Assembly (NCBI GenBank): GCA_904063045.1
Contig: CAJFCJ010000006.1
Span: forward strand, 1,651,601-1,715,600
Reading direction: 5' to 3'
DNA length: 64,000 bases
DNA from: Dimorphilus gyrociliatus
Taxonomy: Eukaryota; Annelida; Polychaeta; Dinophilidae
Shown: positions 11,371 through 23,900 of the stretch, in pieces
How the letters are laid out: each line of letters opens with the position of its first letter
Position numbering within the stretch: position 1 is the stretch's first letter
Made by a program: the position numbers and the translations under genes
Notes under the pieces: generated by a model
Databases searched by the model: none
Seen by the model: only the letters and a program-made list of their open reading frames with translations
Told to the model about the DNA's origin: nothing

Positions 11371-12739
11371 TCACATATCCTCCATAACTGGTAACCAAAA
11401 CGACTGAAAAGAAATGTAACAGATAAGTAAATGTTTGTCACTAATGAGAATATTATTTACAAATATATATATACATAGTATATATATAAATACACAAAAA
11501 TTAAATTATTATTACCATATTTGAACATGCTGAGGCTAATAGCATGTATTTAGGATTAAACTGAACTCTATTGACTGGACCTTTATGTTCAGAGTTGAGT
11601 ATAACAACGCGATGACCAGTTAAGGCATTCCAGCAATGGATTTTTCCATCAGCAGAACCTAGATGAGAATTGCAAATATCAATTATAGCTATAATAGTCT
11701 ATTTGCGTATAAATTAATTACATACCGCTTAAAACGAATTTTGAATCTGGTGTAAACGACGCTTCTAAATTTAATCCTTTATTCTGGATTCCATCAAAGG
11801 TTTGTAGGGGACCGCCTTGATAAGCGTCAATTAAACGTATTACTGTTCCATTTGTAGATATGAGAATCGTTTTTCCGTCGGGGCTAAATTTTAAATTAGT
11901 CCAATCGCATTCACATTCTTGAGGTAGTTTAAATGTGGCGAATGGTCCTTTATCGAAAGATCTCAAATCATATAATTTCACGAATTCTGAGTTAATTCCA
12001 GCCGCGAAGATTAAACCTTCAGGGTCAAAAGCTGCAACAGGACGTCCAGGAAGGTGCATTACACCTTGACAATTTGGTGATCTCAAATCCCATAATCTTA
12101 AAGTTTTATCTAGAGACCCTGAGAGGAATGTATCATCTACTGGAGACATGCTCAGTGTTACTACCCTGAAAATGAATGAATTATTTAAATACGCAATAGA
12201 AATGTAACAAAAATAAATAATTGTTTCAGTGCAATAATATAATACATATATGCTTCAAAGACTAATTGCGATAAGAGAAATAATTGTTACTTCTGATTAT
12301 GTCCGTGAAAGTATCTGATGTATTTATTGTCATGAAGGGAAAGGTATCTAATTGTATCTGGAGTAATAAAAAAGCTGTAATTGAAGAGAATAATAAGAAA
12401 AGGAAAATATTTACCATCAACTTTAGTTGATCCGTGAATTGCTGTATTGGCTGCGTGGGTAAATCGGATCATATCTACACCGTACTTTTTGCTATTAAGT
12501 TGTCTTTTTGGTCTGAAACAGAAAGCATTAGACAGAATCATTGATAAGCTATACACTACTTACTGTCCATTCTGACAATCGTAAATAACAATTTGATCAT
12601 CATCACTACTGCTTATTAAACTAGTACCCTGCAGATCGAAATCCATTGAGTTTATTGGAGCCGAGTTCTCCTTAAAAATTTTCGCGACTCGGAAATTTCG
12701 AATCGTCTGTTCATTTAACTTCAGTTCTTTCGGAAACAT
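11371..12739 (-). CDS. WDR82: WDR82, WD40 subunit of SET1/COMPASS and the PNUTS-PP1 termination complex
   Basis: Adaptor that brings H3K4 methyltransferase and transcription-termination factors to Ser5-phosphorylated RNA polymerase II. Six exons, all in phase: 12564-12739, 12415-12512, 12291-12357, 11726-12165, 11516-11658, 11371-11403, encoding 318 aa (human 313). Nearly invariant blocks include [55 protein letters not shown] and [16 protein letters not shown] at the end. The N-terminus [20 protein letters not shown] is typical. Short exons and introns follow the compact style of the region. Confidence 0.96.
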
Positions 12740-13182
12740 GGCGATGTTCTGCTATCGAAAACAAGGCAGATATGTTGATAATATAGCAGGTGTCGCGGTA
12801 ATATTACTATTTCTACGAGCGCCGACAATGTTGAACCCAACGAAATTATACGAAAATAATCATATGCCAATTTAGCGGGCGGTCAATAGGCTAGTATTTT
12901 TCTACAAAATACTATTAAAATCCAATAGAAGAATTAAAAATATATATTTGAAAGATATTTTTTGCAAATATTCAATTAGAAAATACTTAATTCGAGCTCA
13001 AGATTCTCTTTGATTAAAATACGAAAATTATAATAGTTTCGCAGTTAATTATTTCGAAAGGCAGTACAGATCTCAATGACGATGTGATGCTTGTAAATTT
13101 AGATTTCTATATTCGACATAGGCATACATGTATTTATAACACAAAAATGACACTAAAATTACAAAGCGATTCAGTCATCTAT
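12740..13182. other. Intergenic space upstream of WDR82 and downstream of MRPL58
   Basis: 443 bp. It holds the WDR82 promoter and the MRPL58 3' UTR. Nothing else recognised; a short plus-strand frame from 13084 is antisense to MRPL58. Confidence 0.5.
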
Positions 13183-14006
13183 TTACAAATTGTTTTCAAA
13201 CAGTTCGGTCTTTTTCCTTCTCAAAGTTTTCGAATGCTGGATTTCCTGACTGAAAAAGAAATAAAGTAAAGCCAGATACATTGAAAATTTATTTTTAATG
13301 TTGGTATCTATGAGCACGTACGCTTTACTACCATCTTCTACAGGATCAGTGCATGCGTTCCAAATTTTTTCACGTAAAATAGAAAGACAGTCTGCCTTAT
13401 TGAGAAACTGTTTCCTACTTTTATCAGAAGATATTATCAAATATCCATCCTTTGTTATATTATATTTCTCCTAAAATTATATATCTTTTAATACTTCCAA
13501 ACAGTCGTATATTTAAAATAAACTCACAGTTTTTAGCAAAACTTTTCTTGCTCTTTCAGGAATCCATTCGGCAGATTCCAAATGAAATTTTAATTCAACT
13601 TTTGTGTTTAAAAGTACTACATGCTGTTTTCCCAGACCACTTGACTTTTTAGTATTTATTTGAATTTTATCTGAATGCAGTATATTAATCAAGTGTCGTA
13701 AGCTACAAATTTAATCAAGATTAATTGCTAAATAATTACCTAGAGGTATAAATCCAGAGAATCGGTCATTAGTACTTTTCTGAAAAAGCAAGCATTCGAT
13801 TGAAATGATCCCCTTTTATCACTCGTTATATTTACCTCATACTCAATCGTTTGTAAGAAATCCTGATTGCTATTTGGATAAACATTATCTAATGAGTAAG
13901 CACTTTTGAATGAGCTCTTTGTCACAGTTGTACATAGTTGTCGCCTTAAACAGATGCTATTGAACCGAGAAAGAGCGATAAATGATGATCTTAACATTGA
14001 CGCCAT
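13183..14006 (-). CDS. MRPL58: MRPL58/ICT1-like mitoribosomal protein (mL62) lacking the GGQ motif
   Basis: Homologue of the peptidyl-tRNA hydrolase built into the large mitochondrial ribosomal subunit, which in other animals rescues stalled ribosomes through GGQ. Exons 13836-14006, 13740-13779, 13528-13670, 13322-13470, 13183-13249 join in phase for 189 aa (human 206). Landmarks: an Arg/Ser-rich presequence, FKSAYSLDNVYPNS, FIPLD before the RF domain, VELKFHLESAEWIP, GYLIISSDKSRKQFLNKADCL and a basic tail. The catalytic loop, SGPGGQ in human, reads SGLGKQ here (codons 13624-13632), in the middle of an exon so splicing cannot explain it. Structural integration in the ribosome may remain while hydrolase activity is lost (inference). 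Start chosen at MASMLRSS; an upstream in-frame extension exists. Confidence 0.85.
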
Positions 14007-15085
<1,079 letters not shown>

Positions 15086-15180
15086 GATTATTCCGTTTAG
15101 TTCTATCTTTATTTTACTAAGTAGAATTATGTCAACAAGTTTGGAGGCTTATGTACTTAAAGTGTAAAGAAACATTTTTA

Positions 15181-15186
15181 AATAAA
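15181..15186 (+). terminator. Poly(A) signal of PCNA
   Basis: AATAAA 96 bp past the stop codon. Confidence 0.75.
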
Positions 15187-15298
15187 CTTTTTTATGATTG
15201 ATATGTATTGTTTTTTCTTCTATATTATAGAACTATTCAAGCAAAATTATATTTTACCACAAGTTTGTATTTCTTTGTCACACTATGCGGTAGAGACG

Positions 15299-18290
15299 TT
15301 ACTTTTCCAGTTTATTTTCAGCTACCTGAGGCCTACTAATTCCTCTGCAAGCCTTCTCTAGTTTAATGAATGGTAATTCGATGAAAGTCGTTAAAACAAA
15401 GGCAACCATAAGTGAATAAATCAAAAAGGCAGGGTAGAGAATAACCTAACAATACATAATAGAAATTGCATAATTGAAAGTAAACAAACTCACATGCTCA
15501 CCCAGTAAATTTGATGAAAGAAAAGTGGCTTCGGAAATGATCGTAAGAATAATCTAAAAATTGTTAGGTGAACTAGATAGAGACTATAGGTAAGTCTGCT
15601 AATTGGTAGCCATATATTCAAACTCAAAATGCCATTAATTGCCCAACCATAACCATGCCAACATGCAAATATAGTCCATGCTATGCAACATGACCAGATT
15701 AGTCTATAGGTACTCTCGAAAAATATTTTTACACCCCTTGACCATTTATCTTGATGATATCTCACATAAAGAAGGGCGAGTGCCACTGAAATTGTGACTA
15801 TCCAAATGATGAGAGCAATAACCTTTATTTGGATAATAAAATATTACAAAATGACAACAACGTTGCAATGGATGTTCACCCGTGCCAAACATTTTCTTTT
15901 AAACGACGTTACTCCCCTCGTCTTACTTCCGAGAAATCCTATTAGAACTCCAATTGCATAAGCTCCAATCCTACACCATGGCTTTATATAAATCGACTGG
16001 AAAGTGCTAAATGGTTCTGTCCTGTTTTTGCTAATTAATGAAACACTTATACTTAATAGTAATAGGATATAATCTATTATTTATTCCTATCTCTTAAAAT
16101 GATCATTTATAAGGCTCATTTAGCATCTTTCAAAATGTTAACTGACTACTTTTAATATAAAAAATCTATAATTGACTTAAATGGATTGTTAAAGTTATAA
16201 AATCAACTGTAAAGGTTAATTATCTATAATACATACTCTGTCGCTTTATGCCATAAAACGATATTAGCCACAAGATTACCTATAATTAGACCTATTGTTA
16301 ATATTATTCCGAATATCTTGTTTCTGAAAGAGTTCAAAAATAAAAATATATTTTTGTTAATAAGGTCAACGAACTGTAAAAGACAAAGGCTAACCTTTTG
16401 TATGCAATGAGGAAAATAGGCAAGATGGCGAACATTTGAAAGTCGTTAGGTATATACCAAGAATGACTGAGACACTTCATTTGAAAGAGATGAAAATAAT
16501 AAAAGTAATGACGACACTTGTATATATTCAGGATTAGTTTAATTATTTCTTTACCTCTAGTACTTTTGCCGAGAAAAAATTATGAATAAAGAGTAAATGT
16601 TTCCACCATGAACTTTCGCAAGTTTTAACAAAATCATCTCGCTCAACACTATAAGGACCGTATGGTATGAATTTAACAAAGCATATCTCTATCATAAGAA
16701 CAATTGCAAAAACAGGTGTCAGCCGTATAACTCTATGAAGGTAGTAGAGTATAAATACTTTTGGTCTCAATTTCTGAATGTTGATTAAAAATAGAAGAGT
16801 TGTGAGGAATCCACTAAAGGAGAATAAAACGAAAAATTGCTTTTTACAGTAAAAAAAAGAGAAATGAGTTTGGTCCTTTTTATTCGTAAAAATTTTAAAT
16901 AATTAACAAAAATAGGTGAACTATTTTGTAGAGAAAGCTCACCTAAGTACAAAAAAAGTGTCGACGGATACTGTTGCAGCGCTGATAGCTTGAAATGCGA
17001 GATTATTAATTGTTGTCATTTTTTGAAGGATATTGGCTGCAAATTAGTATGGAAATATTATTATACATTAAGATGAAGTTGAGAAAAAAAACTTTACAAA
17101 TGTATCCAGGTGTATCCGAGTATGTATGGCCTAAGACAACCCACATAATTGTAATAGCCCTTATACCGTGTAAGCATTGTATTGAATTTTTAGAATGTTG
17201 AGTATTTAGGACATTATTAGCGTTGGTTTTAAATGAAAAGCATATAAAAAATTTTGCTGCAGTCTCCTCAGCACTGATATTGTGGTAAAATAAAGATATA
17301 TATATATATATTTTTTTTACTATATTTAAGCATATCTTACCCGATGAGGTCCAAGAATGTTCCAATTAGAACGAGGAGAAAAAAGATACACGAAACGACA
17401 CTAAGAAGAATATTATAGATAATTTTTTTAAAGAAATGATAATGTATAATAATTACAATGCTGCTATGGCGGCTTTGCTCTTCCAGAACGGTCTTTCGAA
17501 CTCGCATTCAATTTTGCTGGAAAAAATATCGGAGATATTATACGGTGTCCTTAATAATTCATTATTTTTAGGCGTAGTACAAGATGACGGTAGACAGAGT
17601 CCTAAACTCAAAAGAGCTGGATTGTTACCAAGTTGCTTTTGAGATAATTTAAATGTTGTTATAAACATTTAACATTTCTCTTCCATAAGTAAAGAACACA
17701 CATACCATTGAAAATCTACAAAATTTCGGTTCCAAATCTGTCTTGTTATTTACAATTTCCATTTTGACATCTTTACATTGGGCAAAATTTCCAAAATCTT
17801 TTTGCATTAAATAGTAACCGATCTCTCCATCTTTAAACCACGAATCGGTCACTAAAATAAGTATTTTAGTATAGTATATGCAATATAAAGTACAAATACA
17901 CATATATTAAAAATACAGTATAATTTAATCAATATAATTAGTTTTTTTCCATTCTAGTTTTGCAAGATTAATTATCTAATTAGATATTTTTCATTTAAAC
18001 AATGCTATGTAAAAATTCAAAGAATTTAAAATGATAGGAATGCAAAACTTCTTACTTTTATATGCCCAATCGACACCAACTGCCGACAATGCATATATAG
18101 CTTGAACATCTTCTACACAGCTGGTTAAAGTTTTACTTGAATTAATATTGCTGTTGGCCAAGGTATTTAGTAGGCTCCTAACTTTTTCTCTTTTAATATA
18201 TTTATTAAGGATTTTCTTGTTATTAGCATTAATATCATATTGAATAGTGATTCCAATTATCGCTATTAAAAATAGCAGTACTACTTTCAT
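15299..18290 (-). CDS. NRF-6-like multipass acyltransferase-3 protein
   Basis: Membrane protein of the nose-resistant-to-fluoxetine family: a secreted N-terminal NRF domain followed by an acyltransferase-3 domain. In C. elegans relatives act in lipid or drug transport; the substrate here is unknown. Twelve exons in phase give 641 aa: 18056-18290, 17706-17851, 17457-17635, 17341-17400, 17098-17273, 16943-17036, 16555-16813, 16395-16474, 16237-16323, 15880-16021, 15502-15822, 15299-15445. Signal peptide MKVVLLFLIAIIGITIQ; NRF block LGLCLPSSC; first acyltransferase helix CLHGIRAITIMWVVLGHTYS with the family His; then ATVSVDTFFVLSGFLTTLL, CLSHSWYIPNDFQMF, IKPWCRIGAYAIGVLIGF and ISRLTYSLYLVHL. About eleven membrane helices. 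Vertebrates lack this family, a clue to an invertebrate source. Confidence 0.88.
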
Positions 18291-18749
18291 CCTTGTTTAA
18301 TTTTGAATAAGTCACAATAAGAGAATGGACAAGTTTTTATAAATATTGCATGATTCATATAACTTGAAGTTTAATCTGTGCTTATCTGGTAGTTAGTGTT
18401 AATAAAGCGATCTTAATCTATGAGTAAATCTATTTTAGTTGAAGGCATCTAAAAGACTTTTAAAAAATCTATTTTGAATGAATAATATATCAAGAAGCAT
18501 AAAATCAAACGATTCACAAATACTATCACAAAGATAATGAAGATAATAGGTAGTGACTAGTAATATTATTAGATAATATTTCCAAATAATGTAAGAAAAC
18601 ATCGTTTAAAGTCTTATTCAAAGTAAACCGAAATAACCAATTAAAACGATGCACTACTATTTAATTAATATGTAAATGAGTGTGAATTTAAAACCATAAC
18701 AGGTTTTAAATAACTTTTAGCCTTGCATTCCACCATTCGATTTGATAGG
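18291..18749. other. Divergent space between the NRF-type gene and the M13 peptidase gene
   Basis: 459 bp, AT-rich. Its right half (from about 18610) is the first copy of a promoter plus first-exon duplication described separately. No other gene seen. Confidence 0.5.
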
Positions 18750-18806
18750 ATGAAAGCCGTTCAAAAAGTTTTCCCTCTTTACGGGGAAGAAGCGGAAAAT
18801 AAGTTC
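18750..18806 (+). other. Alternative first coding exon 1a of the M13 peptidase
   Basis: Encodes [19 protein letters not shown] and joins exon 2 (19950) in phase 0 via a GTATTC donor. The donor is weak, but the same bases are kept in copy 1b. Confidence 0.55.
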
Positions 18807-20945
18807 GTATTCTTGTCTTCTATTCTTTTCTTACAAATATATAAATATATTTTCGTAATTTGAAAATACAAATACTCTATGACTAATCTCTTTAGGCATT
18901 TCGTTTATGTATATCTAAAACAAGTGATTGTTTTACAATATTTACTAGTCTCAATCTATTAGTAAGTTTACTTTATTAATCTCTTTTGATTCAGTGGTTC
19001 ACCGTTAAAACTTTTAATATCTTGAGTGAGTCACATTTTGAATTTTATAGATTAAATCCAAAATCCAAAGGTATGTATACTGTATACATGTGTGTGTATG
19101 TATACTGTATACATGTGTGTGTATGTATACAATATATTAGGAAAACATTAAGAATAGCATATATTGGCAAATATGTCGGAAAAAATCTCTTCTAAAGCCT
19201 TATTCGACATGAACTTAAATAACCAATTAAAACAATGCACTGCCGTTTAATTAATATGTAAATAAGCGTGAATTTAAAACCGTAACCGGTCTCAAATAAT
19301 TTTAGTTCTGTATTCCACCATTCGATTTGTTAGGATGAAAGCAGTGCAGAAAGTTATTCCTCTTTACGGGGAAGAAGCGGAAAACAAGTTCGTATTCTTC
19401 CCTTCTTTTCTTTTCTTTGCTTTCTTTTGCTTTCTTGTTTTTTTTTTATGTTATTTTCTTCGGATCCTTCGTTGCGCTATAGTTAAAGATTTCAATTTTC
19501 AATATAGTTTGATTTTTAATAGATATAGAATTGAAAACAGGGGAGGAAAGTTTAAGAGTCAACTGCGTGAAATTTTTAATATGCACTGTAGTCTAATATA
19601 TATATTTGTATATTATATATATTACAATATACAATATATATATTAATATATATATATATAATTAAAAAATGCTGTATAGCAACCTTCTGAGTTGGTAAGA
19701 ATTGAAAAAGGTGTTTGAAATCAATATATTAGAAAGAGTAACACAACAATTGTTGAATTTTATTAAAAGTATGAACAATTTTTACAGCATTCGAATAGAA
19801 GAAACTGAAATTTCGAAAGAATTTCGAGATATAAAGTAAGAACTGAATAAGCTAATTATTCTCACCTACAACGCGTTAGATTGAGCTAATTTGTAGAAAT
19901 TCCTTTTAAAATATGTTTTTATTATATTATTTATTTAGTTTATATATAGTTGGCGTCGTTGCCGCAAAAATCTGTAGCGCCGCCATTTATCGACATGGAA
20001 CAGTCGACGACGCACGAATGTTCAGCGTTTCTTAATGGAACGCAACCAAATTTTAATGAAGATCAGGTCTACATTTCAAAGAAACGGTTAAATGTTTTTT
20101 ATTGAATTTTTTAAAATTAATCTATTAAGTATGGTTAATTAATTAGTATTTTCCAAGTTTGTTCTATAGAAAATGTTCTTTTTCTTTTTTTGTTTGTTCT
20201 ACCATGAACTAGTCAAATATTATAAAAAATATCAAAAATTACATAAGTAATTAATAAAAAAGAAAATTTTATACGTTTTCTTATTCTTTCTTTCTTTTCC
20301 CGTTTATGCTCAACAGAACGGATCGTAAGAAGAGTAAATTTTGGTGGTTTAGAAGAACTTTTTTGGAGCGTTCTCTTATTCTGATTGTTCTATTCTTCCT
20401 TCTCGCTCTTATTGTTACGGTAATAGTCGCTGCTAGAAGATCATCAGGTAAACAAATTTTATATATACATATATATGTTTATATATAGATATGTATATAT
20501 TTAATAAAAATCAATAATAAATATATTTAAATGTATATTTTAGGGATAAATTATATATAGATGTATATTGTATTTAATTGCAGTATATATATTTAAATCC
20601 TTTTAGACATATATTGTACATATAAACTATATCTATACGGCATACAAATTTACATAAATTATGACATATTAGTATTTGTAAGTAAAATTATTATCACAGT
20701 ACCCTGGATACGATGAGGTGCTGTATAAAAACAGTAGAAATATCAATAGGCCTAACTGTTGATATATATGAAAGATATAATTTTTTTTGCAATTATTCAA
20801 AGATTATTACGTACATTACTTAAGATTTTTACAAAATAGTAAAAAGTTTACCGCCCAAACTAATTCTTGACTGGTTTTACGTTATATAACAAGAATCGTT
20901 CTACTTTTTTCTATAATCTCTCTTTTTCGCTTAGTCACTTTCCCT

Positions 20946-20981
<36 letters not shown>

Positions 20982-23900
20982 TCTCTGTCTGTTTGTCTAT
21001 TTATCTCTTTCTCTAGTATTTCCCTAAATTTTCATTTTTTATGTCATTTATCGGACCCAAAACATATTTTTTCATAAAGAGATAACTCATAAAAATGATT
21101 CGCAAAAATTTCTGTTTCAGATATAAATTACAGTAGGTGTGGCCTATTTTTCGTTCTTTATGAGATACAGTACAATATATACTAAATAATACTTTAGCAG
21201 TCAGAGTGTATAATTTACGTTGGTAAATGTATTTAGTAACAAAAAGGTACATTTCCATAACTTACATTGTTCAGTTTAGCACATACAGGAAATATATTGA
21301 TATTAGTAACTTGAGCTTTGTTTATTAGCATAATCTAGGAAAAGTTAAATGTCTTTTATTTTTTTTTGACATTTAATTTATCCTGTTTTTTCGTCATAGA
21401 AAAGAAAACAATGTATAGAGCATTGTAGTAATATTTATTCTCATACAGTTTTATACGTTAAACTATATAATTTTAACTTGTATCTGCTTTATTTTCTCTC
21501 TTTATAAACTGCATTAAGAAAGTAATCTTAGTTAGTATTTATTATTTATCTTTCTTTTCTGGAGTGAGTGATGCTAGAGTGTCATTTTTTATTAAAATAT
21601 ATATATATATATATATAACAAATATAAAAAGTGTATGAGGGATGTCTTTATCTTGAGTACTCGTTTTTATTATAGTCATGAATTTAGGCTGCCTTATTAT
21701 TAGACTATAGAAATATAAAGAATAAATTTGTTATACTAATTAATAGTCTAATCCCTATTAATTTACACATTTTCAAGGTAAAGTAAGAACATTGTATGTA
21801 TCTGTATTATATGTTTATGTACAGTATTATGTATGTATGATTACACTACATCGCTAGGTCTGTGTATATATATATATATTTATTTATAAAATATTATTAT
21901 AATTAAATATGCACACGAGTATACAATAAACCGTAAGCAATATACACTGGTAAGGTTATGAGTTCGTATACCTTACATAAAGGTGTAAGTCTTACTCTCT
22001 TCAAAAACACATGTTATATACGACATATTCTGTATGCATTTACTTCTTTCGTTACGCGATTGTTTGCCGCCTCTTTGTAGTTTTCTACCTATACGGATTA
22101 AAGCGTGCATTTGCTTTTTCCCATCCTTTTTTTTACCAATTCCTTAATTAGTCAATTTTCACAGGCTCAGATTACTTCGACCCAAGTGGAACTTGCTTAA
22201 AAGAAGAGTGTGTCAGCGCGGGTAATGTATCGTCTTAATTATTTTTTCTGTTCTTTCTCCACCTTCTCCCCCCTTCCTCTAACCCTTTTCTATTTTAGCA
22301 CGAATTAGTTGACCTTATTTTTTTTAACATAGCGGCGAGAATAATTGAAGCCAGAGATTTGACTGTCAATCCCTGCGACGACTTTTACGAATATGCTTGC
22401 GGTAATTGGAGGAAAAGGAATGTCGTACCGGAAGACCAGTCCAGTTATACGATGTTTACGGCGTTGAATGAACGCCTTGATAGGCTTTTGAAAGGCAAGT
22501 CAATTTCCTGTATCCTTTTTTTCCAGTTTACAATTCCGCATTGGTAGGTTGGCGTTGGCGTTTGAATGTCATAGAAAACTTTTAGTAAATAGTAAACCGC
22601 CTACGAACTTTTTCTAATGGTCCGAAATAGTTTTTTTTATATTTTTTTAACGGATTTTTTATGATAATTGCATACGAACTACTTGTAACCATGACCATCT
22701 TTTTGACAGAACTGATAGAAAACAACGAATATTTAAACACGCTAGCACCTATCCAAAAAGTACGAACACTGTATAATTCGTGTTTAAACACGACGAGAAT
22801 AGAAGATCGGGGTCTTCAACCTTTGACCGATCTCCTATCAGATCTCGGCGAATGGCCTGTGCTGAACCCTCACTGGACATCACAAGGGAAAAATTGGATT
22901 GATACTTTGGTTAAACTTCGTCTGTTTAATAACCAACCTCTATTCAAAACCTGGGTTCATGCCGACGAAAGAGAGCCGCTTAAGAACATTCTTCAGATTG
23001 ATCAAGCTGAGCTGGGTTTACCAACTAAAAACTTTTTCAAACAAAAATCGAAAACGGACGCCTATTTGAAATTTATGAAGGATGTTGCAAATCTGCTTCA
23101 AGCTTCGCGAGAGAGAGCGGACGAGCATCTCGGCGAAGTTCTTCGATTTGAAAAACGACTTTCGGGATTCTTGGCAGAGGAAGCATCGAGGCGTGACCTT
23201 AAAAAGATGTATAAGAAGATGACTTTGAAGGAATTGTCAAGAAATACGACGGTAAGCAATTTGTTAGGCTCTTTAGGCTTATTTTTAGCAGAGATCTACA
23301 TAGAAATTAATTATAGAATTATATGTTAATTATTTCCGCGAAATAAGCTAACTTTATATATTATTATTTCCCGTTGTAAGACTGTCTAATACGAGATTAT
23401 TATTATTATCCAAGTTTGCAAGGTATTCCCTTTGACAATACGTTTAATAAACGTCTTATAGGTAAGTATTATTATAAATGCTGCTCTATTCTTTTCAAGT
23501 TTCTTTAAAAGTAAGATGTATAATGGGAATCTAATTTTTTCTATTTCCATTACAGAACATAGACTGGATGAGATTCTTTACAAAAGTTTTTCAAAGTGTT
23601 AATATCAACATAACACAAGAGACCGAAGTTGTTGTATATAACTTAAAGTATCTAATCGATTTGGATTCTCTTATTGCGGAAGAAAAGGCCAAGTAAGTTA
23701 AAAGACGATTCAAAGAAAAATCCTTTTTTCCTCTTTTTTCTCTTTCTTTGCTTACTTTATTTAAAGAGATAAATAGATTTATATTTCTGGCAACGCCATC
23801 TGATGATTCTTACTGTTTAAGGAACTTTTGTAATTTATCATTAAAATGATTACACCATCAGAGGGCGCTTTAACTCAATCTATTTTATTCGATAAGCTCG

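Larger units (their letters stand above)
18610..19415 (+). repeat. Tandem duplication of promoter plus first exon (two copies, period 585 bp)
   Basis: Copies span about 18610-18830 and 19195-19415. Shared blocks run from ACCAATTAAAACRATGCACT through TTTAATTAATATGTAAAT and CATTCCACCATTCGATTTG to the ATG and beyond it into the intron. The unique spacer holds a 25-bp tandem repeat. Confidence 0.8.

Noticed and set aside
23793-23868. MITE with terminal inverted repeats
   Set aside because: Only an imperfect 14-16 bp match and no visible target-site duplication; kept as CTCF-like motifs instead.
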